Source: JBHHYN01 sp046757565 (lineage in GTDB: Bacteria; Pseudomonadota; Gammaproteobacteria; Eutrophobiales; Eutrophobiaceae). From it: a DNA stretch of 10,908 nt. The stretch covers positions 1 through 10,908 of the forward strand of contig JBHHYN010000101.1 in the NCBI GenBank assembly GCA_046757565.1. The letters are read 5' to 3'. The notes under the pieces were generated by a model, which saw only the letters and a list, made by a program, of their open reading frames with translations, had not been told where the DNA came from and made no database searches. The position numbers and the translations under genes were made by a program. Shown one piece after another: positions 6,898 to 10,908 of the stretch. Position 1 is the first letter of the stretch, and each line of letters starts with the position of its first letter.

Positions 6898-7962
6898 ATG
6901 ACCACCGAGCCCCCCCATGCATCGTTCCTGCCGGATTTCTGTGGGACGAGAAGCGTCTTTGTGGTCATCGTAGTAGGAGAACTCCTGGCCATTATTCTGA
7001 CCCTGGCGCAACCCCCTCAGGTAACGGACCGCCTGTTTGAACTGGCCCTCTATTCACTATTTATCCAATGGATCGCGTTGACCTGTGTGGCGACGTTGTG
7101 CCTGTCCCGTTCCTACCTGAATCATCTGCAGGATCATTGGGTCGCTACGCTCAGCTACGCAATCACCCTGGTGGTGAGCCTGGTGATTACCGAGATAGCC
7201 TGGTGGCTGTTTATTCAATGGCCTGCCTGGGAAGAGTATTCCCGCTATGACCATGGCCTGTTTCTGGGACGCAGTATGAGCATCAGCGCCATCGTCTGCG
7301 CCCTGGCGCTGCGTTATTTTTATGTACAACAGCAATGGCGGCGCCGGATTAAATCGGAATCGGAGGCAAACTTCCAGGCCCTACAATCGCGTATTCGACC
7401 CCACTTTCTGTTCAACTGCCTGAACACCATCGCCAGTCTGACCCGGCGGCAACCGGCCCTGGCGGAACAGGCCATTGAAGACCTCGCCGATCTGTTCCGC
7501 ATCAGCCTGCACGATGCCCGGCAATCCACTACCCTGCACGACGAGGTGGAGTTGTGTAAGCGTTACCTGCGCATCGAGAAACACCGGTTGGGCGAGCGCC
7601 TCACGGTAGAGTGGCAGATCGATGCCCTGCCAGGGGACATCACTTTCCCCCCGCTAAGCCTGCAACCCCTGCTGGAAAACGCCATCTATCACGGTATCGA
7701 ACTGCTGCCACAGGGCGGGACCATCCGTATAGCCGGCGCAGTAGGAACAAAATCACTGACCATCACCATCGAAAATCCGCTTCCGGAGACCCATCCGAAA
7801 ACGGGAGAGCAGGCAGGGAACCGCCTGGCGCAGGAGAATATCGGCCGGCGCCTGAGCGCCCTGTACCGGCAAACCGGCCTACTGAAGATTACTACGGATG
7901 AGCGAAACTACCGGGTCACCATTACCATCCCTCTGAATCATGAAAATACTGATCGTCGATGA
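6898..7962 (+). CDS. algZ: AlgZ/FimS-type sensor histidine kinase (LytS family)
   Basis: This 354-residue membrane kinase has a short N-terminal segment with FLPDFCGTRSVF, which I know as a conserved AlgZ opening. About four transmembrane helices follow (roughly 20-37, 47-68, 82-104 and 125-142) with little periplasmic domain. The cytoplasmic half is a His_kinase (PF06580-type) domain with QSRIRPHFLFNCLNTIASL. His169 is the expected phosphorylation site, or the position equivalent to it. The ATPase then has an N box QPLLENAIYHGIE (Asn261) and a G-box-like ENIGRRLSALY (313-323). It overlaps algR by 23 bp, a clear two-component pair. In Pseudomonas this pair controls alginate, twitching motility and virulence; targets here are unknown. 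The ATG at 6898 has no Shine-Dalgarno, but no alternative start keeps the conserved opening. Confidence 0.94.
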   Translation: MTTEPPHASFLPDFCGTRSVFVVIVVGELLAIILTLAQPPQVTDRLFELALYSLFIQWIALTCVATLCLSRSYLNHLQDHWVATLSYAITLVVSLVITEIAWWLFIQWPAWEEYSRYDHGLFLGRSMSISAIVCALALRYFYVQQQWRRRIKSESEANFQALQSRIRPHFLFNCLNTIASLTRRQPALAEQAIEDLADLFRISLHDARQSTTLHDEVELCKRYLRIEKHRLGERLTVEWQIDALPGDITFPPLSLQPLLENAIYHGIELLPQGGTIRIAGAVGTKSLTITIENPLPETHPKTGEQAGNRLAQENIGRRLSALYRQTGLLKITTDERNYRVTITIPLNHENTDRR

Positions 7963-8677
7963 TGAAAAGCTCGCCCGGGAGCGCTTGCAGGATCTCATCA
8001 AGGAAGATGACTGCAACCATGTGGTGTTGGAGGCAGACAACGGGATTACGGCATTACAGTCCGTGGACAAGGAACAGCCTGACGTGATCCTGCTGGATAT
8101 CCGTATGCCGATCATGGACGGTCTGGAAACGGCCTATCATCTGGCTGCACTGGAACCCGCCCCGGCCATTGTATTCACCACGGCTTATCAGGACCATGCC
8201 ATCGAAGCATTCGAGACCAACGCTGTGGACTACCTGTTAAAACCGGTCCGTCTGCAGCGTTTGCAAAAGGCACTGGAGCGGGCACAGGTGCTGAACCGTG
8301 CCCGGCTTGCCAGTCTCAGGGTGAAGGATCCAGGCATTAAACCCCGCAGCCATTTAAGCACAACCCGTCAAGGCAAGGTGGAACTGATACCGGTGGGGGA
8401 GATTGCTTATCTTAAGGCAGAGCAAAAATATGTCACGGCCGGCTGGCGCGGGCGGGAGCGCCTGATCGACGAATCGCTGAAATCTCTGGAGGCCGAATTC
8501 AGTGGATATTTTCTGCGCATTCATCGCAACGCGCTGGTGGCTCCGGAACACATCGAGGCCCTGGAGAGGGATCAGGATGGGAGTTTCAGGGTGCAACTGC
8601 GGAATGCGTCTGACAGGTTGGCAGTCAGCCGCCGCCATCTGCACAAGGTCCGGCGTGCGTTAAAACAGTCAAGTTGA
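7940..8677 (+). CDS. algR: AlgR-type LytTR response regulator
   Basis: This 245-residue cytosolic DNA-binding regulator is the partner of the upstream kinase. The receiver domain (1-115) has the acidic pair Asp7/Asp8, phospho-acceptor Asp53 in VILLDIRMPIMDG, Thr80/Thr81 and Lys101 in YLLKPV. A linker follows, then a LytTR DNA-binding domain (about 140-240) with GEIAYLKAEQKYVTA and FLRIHRNALVAPEHIEAL. The length is close to Pseudomonas AlgR. The start ATG lies inside the end of algZ, with no strong ribosome binding site of its own, suggesting coupled translation. In Pseudomonas hemC follows algR; here an unrelated methyltransferase gene follows after 63 nt. Confidence 0.95.
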   Translation: MKILIVDDEKLARERLQDLIKEDDCNHVVLEADNGITALQSVDKEQPDVILLDIRMPIMDGLETAYHLAALEPAPAIVFTTAYQDHAIEAFETNAVDYLLKPVRLQRLQKALERAQVLNRARLASLRVKDPGIKPRSHLSTTRQGKVELIPVGEIAYLKAEQKYVTAGWRGRERLIDESLKSLEAEFSGYFLRIHRNALVAPEHIEALERDQDGSFRVQLRNASDRLAVSRRHLHKVRRALKQSS

Positions 8678-8736
8678 GCCGGGTCCCGATAAAACAGATA
8701 AATTGCTTGTACTGCCCCATCCCGGCCTGTTTCCAA

Positions 8737-8742
8737 TATAAT
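8737..8742 (+). promoter_or_regulatory. Perfect TATAAT next to the methyltransferase start
   Basis: TATAAT overlaps the first candidate ATG (8741). If it works as a -10 box, transcription would begin near 8749, leaving only the ATG at 8750 available and making the mRNA essentially leaderless. There is no recognisable -35 element at 16-18 nt upstream, so the match may be chance. Confidence 0.25.
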
Positions 8743-9712
8743 GCCAACCATGACCACTCTGAGACCCTTAAAGAAATACCTTAAGAAATGCATCCGGAGT
8801 TCAATCGCTACAGCCGTTGACCTGTTTTTGAGGGTGACAGGCTTACTCAAGCATCGTCCGTTTTTCCATCCGGTGATGAAAAACCTGTATCGATACGGAT
8901 TGGTTGCGGGGATTGTCGATACACAGGATGGGCTGAAGACGGTGATTGACCCGTGTGACGGTTTTGTTTCGGTAAAAGTGCTTAACCGTAAGCAGTTCCA
9001 GCGCCGTGAGTTCGATAATACCATAGAGATATACAACCGCTGCAGCGGGACAAAACCCGCCGCCATATTTCTGGAAATCGGCGCCCATATCGGGACCCAT
9101 ACCCTCTACGCGGCAAACAGTGGTCTTTTTTCAAAGGTCATCTCGTTTGAACCCACACCCCGCTCCTACAATATCCTCAAACTCAACATAGCAGTGAACG
9201 GTTTCGAAGAGATGATTAGCGCCCACAATATATGTATCTCCGACAGCTGGGGTGAAGTACAGATGGTGGATGATCTGACCAATACCGGCGGGAATCGCAT
9301 CGTCCAAACCGGACAACCGGTTACACAGCGTCACCATGGAACGCTGTTTACCGCCAAGGCCGTTCATGGATCTGAATACCTGGAGCAACTGGCTATTGCC
9401 CCCGCAGATATCGGCCTGCTCTGGATCGATGCTGAGGGGCATGAACCCAATGTGATCGCAGGCATGAAGCGTATCATCAGCGCACAGTTACCGGTTATCT
9501 GTATGGAGTTCACCCCTGACCGCTACGAACACAACAGAATGGAAGAGATGATCGGTTTTCTTGATGGTACCTACGATGCAGTCCATAACGCAAAGAATGG
9601 AATGCCCATAGACGGCGGCGCCCGGCAACTTCTGAGCGGAAATTCAGAGAAGGTTACCGATATTGTTTTCTCTTCCAGTAGCAAACCGGATTCTGTAAAT
9701 AATCCTGCCTGA
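8741..9712 (+). CDS. FkbM-family SAM-dependent methyltransferase
   Basis: This protein of up to 323 residues has a basic, amphipathic N-terminus (KKYLKKCIRSS) and an FkbM-type methyltransferase domain over about residues 65-280. SAM-binding motif I is FLEIGAHIGTHTLYAA (110-125). Glu137 in VISFEPTPRSYN is the likely ribose-binding acidic residue. The family motif IDAEGHEPNVIAGM (229-242) with Asp230 follows. FkbM enzymes usually O-methylate sugars, polyketides or other small molecules, often in surface polysaccharide synthesis; the substrate here cannot be told. No glycan genes are adjacent. The start may be the ATG at 8741 or the one at 8750, and neither has a Shine-Dalgarno. A Ser-rich tail ends the protein. 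It is convergent with queC, with only 16 nt between stops. Confidence 0.88.
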   Translation: MPTMTTLRPLKKYLKKCIRSSIATAVDLFLRVTGLLKHRPFFHPVMKNLYRYGLVAGIVDTQDGLKTVIDPCDGFVSVKVLNRKQFQRREFDNTIEIYNRCSGTKPAAIFLEIGAHIGTHTLYAANSGLFSKVISFEPTPRSYNILKLNIAVNGFEEMISAHNICISDSWGEVQMVDDLTNTGGNRIVQTGQPVTQRHHGTLFTAKAVHGSEYLEQLAIAPADIGLLWIDAEGHEPNVIAGMKRIISAQLPVICMEFTPDRYEHNRMEEMIGFLDGTYDAVHNAKNGMPIDGGARQLLSGNSEKVTDIVFSSSSKPDSVNNPA

Positions 9713-9728
9713 CCACCAGATTATCAAA

Positions 9729-10421
9729 TCAAGTTGCGGTTTCATGTTGGTATCGGGTCGGGTCGGGACTTGCAGCGCCGGCAAAGCCCTCTTTTCTGAA
9801 TCGGCAGGAATCGCACACACCGCAGGCGCGTCCCTCCTCGTCAGGTTGATAACAGGAAACAGTGAGCGAGTAATCCACGCCGAGTTCAATACCTTTTTTG
9901 ATGATTTCCGCCTTGCTCAAGTCAATCAAGGGGGCGTGTATCCTGAAGTCCTGGCCTTCGACGCCGGCTTTCGTAGCAAGCTTAGCGGTCCGCTCGAATG
10001 ATTCGATGTATTCGGGCCTGCAATCGGGATAGCCGGAGTAATCCACGGCATTGACCCCCATAAAGATATGACAGGCATGCATCACTTCCGCATAAGCGAG
10101 TGCGAAAGAGAGGAAGATGGTATTGCGGGCGGGGACGTAGGTAATGGGGATGCCTTCAGTGGCTTGCTCGGGGACGTCTATGTTTCCGTCCGTCAGTGCC
10201 GATCCCCCGATCTGGGTGAGGTCGATATCAAGGATCTTGTGCTCTGTTACCTGGAACGATGCGGCAATCTCTCTTGCTGCGTTGAGTTCTGCAATATGGC
10301 GTTGCCCGTAATTAAAACTCAAAGCGTAACAATCATAACCTTCACCTGTAGCGATTGCCAGGGTGGTCGCGGAATCCAGACCACCGGACAGCAGTACTAC
10401 GGCTTTTCTGTCAGCAGACAT
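9729..10421 (-). CDS. queC: 7-cyano-7-deazaguanine synthase QueC
   Basis: This enzyme converts 7-carboxy-7-deazaguanine to preQ0 with ammonia and ATP, in the pathway to queuosine in tRNA. At 230 residues it has the usual length. The PP-loop SGGLDS (12-17) lies at the N-terminus, followed by the conserved SFNYGQRH (35-42), TYVPARNTIFLS (94-105) and GVNAVDYSGYPDCRPEYI (122-139). The zinc site is Cys190-X9-Cys200-X2-Cys203-X2-Cys206 (SCY...ACGVCDSCRFRKEGF). No other queuosine genes are in the window, so it looks like a single-gene unit. The start at 10421 is set by MSADRKAVVLLSGG; only a close AGAG lies upstream as ribosome binding site. Confidence 0.98.
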   Translation of the reverse strand: MSADRKAVVLLSGGLDSATTLAIATGEGYDCYALSFNYGQRHIAELNAAREIAASFQVTEHKILDIDLTQIGGSALTDGNIDVPEQATEGIPITYVPARNTIFLSFALAYAEVMHACHIFMGVNAVDYSGYPDCRPEYIESFERTAKLATKAGVEGQDFRIHAPLIDLSKAEIIKKGIELGVDYSLTVSCYQPDEEGRACGVCDSCRFRKEGFAGAASPDPTRYQHETAT

Positions 10422-10457
10422 CTCTCTTTGCCAATTGATAGATCCGAGTAAATAATT

Positions 10458-10463
10458 ATTCTA
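10458..10463 (-). promoter_or_regulatory. Candidate -10 box for queC
   Basis: TAGAAT on the minus strand, in an AT-rich patch, lies 37 nt upstream of the queC ATG and would give a leader of about 30 nt. The -35 region is not recognisable, so this is a tentative call. Confidence 0.35.
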
Positions 10464-10513
10464 TTTAGCTCTTCCGCAGAATCTGTGGGTAGATATATAA
10501 ACAGTAGCCCGTC

Positions 10514-10533
10514 ATTCCCGTGCAAACGGGAAT
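10514..10533. repeat. ATTCCC-N8-GGGAAT hairpin repeat
   Basis: The 8-bp arms ATTCCCGT and ACGGGAAT are perfectly complementary around a GCAA (GNRA-type) loop. The flanks GTC and CCA match the very common intergenic repeat form GTCATTCCCG...CGGGAATCCA. The core also fits the ATTCCC-N8-GGGAAT pattern called dRS3 in Neisseria; similar repeats occur in many proteobacteria and mark small non-autonomous elements and their insertion targets. It lies about 90 bp upstream of queC, outside its expected transcript. Confidence 0.75.
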
Positions 10534-10593
10534 CCACGACTGCATGGCCGTTCTCGCACATCCTCGGCAATTGCTCCTGCATTGCTCTACTAC

Positions 10594-10609
10594 GTCACAT
10601 CCATGTGAC
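10594..10609 (-). repeat. Inverted copy of the CATGGATG hairpin module
   Basis: On the minus strand this reads GTCACATGGATGTGAC, a perfect hairpin with 6-bp arms closing on a TGGA loop. The bases that follow on that strand (TAGAGCAATGCAGGAG, then CGAGGATG) resemble what follows the plus-strand hairpin at 10840 (TAGAACGAATCAGGAG, then CGAGGAAG). It is therefore a copy of the same module in the opposite orientation to the array at 10681-10908. Confidence 0.6.
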
Positions 10610-10680
10610 TATGTGCTCCACGGCATTTGTGCACACCCCACAAGGGGGTACCGAGGTCCACGCACTTCAAATGCAGAAGG

Positions 10681-10908
10681 CACGACCCCAAGGATGGGGG
10701 AGATAGAACTGAGTCTGGAACACGACTCCAGAGACGGAGAAGGTAGAGTTGCACCGGGACGTTCACATGGATGTGAGCGGTTGATTCGCGTCAGGAATGA
10801 AGACCGAGCGGCAACCGAGAAGTCGAGAGCGACGCACGACTGCATGGATGCAGGAGATAGAACGAATCAGGAGACAGAGTCGAGGAAGCCAAAGCCGAGT
10901 GAATAACC
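10681..10908 (+). repeat. Tandem 77-bp units with WGGA-loop hairpins (runs off the window)
   Basis: Three units begin at 10681, 10758 and 10835, an exact 77-bp period; the third is cut by the window edge after 74 bp. Five bases into each unit sits a hairpin: CCCCA-AGGA-TGGGG (10686-10699), TCACA-TGGA-TGTGA (10763-10776) and CTGCA-TGGA-TGCAG (10840-10853). Loop and closing A-T pair are constant while arms differ but still pair. Units 1 and 3 share CACGAC before and GAGATAGAAC after the hairpin. Units 2 and 3 share TCAGGA and later CGAG blocks. No mobile-element gene is present. It may be a REP- or MITE-like element family or a decayed multicopy array. Confidence 0.6.

Larger units (their letters stand above)
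10422..10908. other. Non-coding repeat-rich region upstream of queC
   Basis: This 487-bp stretch holds no credible gene. Translations through it are low in normal residue patterns, rich in Arg/Gly/Glu/Ser, and match nothing I recognise. The first 80 bases probably hold the queC promoter. From about 10510 onward the sequence is dense in short hairpins: ATTCCC/GGGAAT at 10514-10533, GTCACAT/ATGTGAC at 10594-10609, ACCCC/GGGGT at 10635-10649, and TCTGGA/TCCAGA at 10714-10732. The regular series from 10681 to the window edge follows. From about 10675 the plus strand is strikingly purine-rich, with a GAG/GGA character unlike the coding regions around it. Confidence 0.75.

Noticed and set aside
8572..9066. 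A 164-codon minus-strand frame across the algR/methyltransferase junction
   Set aside because: It lies antisense to two recognised proteins and has no ribosome binding site or domain.
10594..10609. CRP (cAMP receptor) binding site
   Set aside because: The half-sites are in the wrong order: TCACA comes first and TGTGA second, with a spacer unlike TGTGA-N6-TCACA.
10520..10906. A 128-codon open frame on the plus strand through the repeat region
   Set aside because: It runs through the hairpins and the 77-bp units, has a residue mix expected of purine-rich non-coding DNA, no recognisable domain and no ribosome binding site.
10681..10908. CRISPR array
   Set aside because: Units are 77 bp, diverged along their length, without identical short repeats alternating with unique spacers, and no cas gene is present.

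Overview
The window reads as ordinary, well-conserved chromosome of a gammaproteobacterium, with no selfish gene cargo. The gene order argH, divergent from an algZ/algR two-component pair, and the adjacency mutY-yggX-tRNA-Phe, are arrangements I know from Pseudomonas and relatives. The protein sequences and intermediate base composition would also fit the purple-sulfur or sulfur-oxidising gammaproteobacteria (Chromatiales-like). Genus cannot be fixed from this.

Left part (1-6814, all minus strand, read right to left): argH (last step of arginine synthesis), a very long AsmA-family envelope protein, a small exported START/SRPBCC-fold protein, mutY (adenine glycosylase), yggX (iron-trafficking/Fe-S protection) and then tRNA-Phe(GAA). 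The five protein genes are packed with overlaps or near-zero gaps (ATGA overlap argH/asmA-like, 4-nt gap or short overlap to the SRPBCC gene, 8-bp overlap to mutY, 10-nt gap to yggX). They look like one transcription unit. MutY and YggX make functional sense together, since YggX helps protect Fe-S proteins and MutY carries a 4Fe-4S cluster. The AsmA-like protein and the exported SRPBCC protein form a plausible envelope-lipid pair.

Middle part (6815-8677, plus strand): an 83-bp divergent promoter region, then algZ (LytS-type membrane histidine kinase) overlapping algR (LytTR response regulator) by 23 bp. In Pseudomonas hemC follows algR; here it does not.

Right part (8678-10421): an FkbM-family methyltransferase on the plus strand, convergent with queC (7-cyano-7-deazaguanine synthase) on the minus strand.

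Right edge (10422-10908): 487 bp without a credible gene, filled with structured repeats. It holds a perfect hairpin of the widespread ATTCCC-N8-GGGAAT type. It also holds a tandem array with an exact 77-bp period, in which each unit has a hairpin with a constant WGGA loop but different, compensating arms, plus an oppositely oriented copy of the same hairpin module. The array runs to the window edge and is the least explained structure here.
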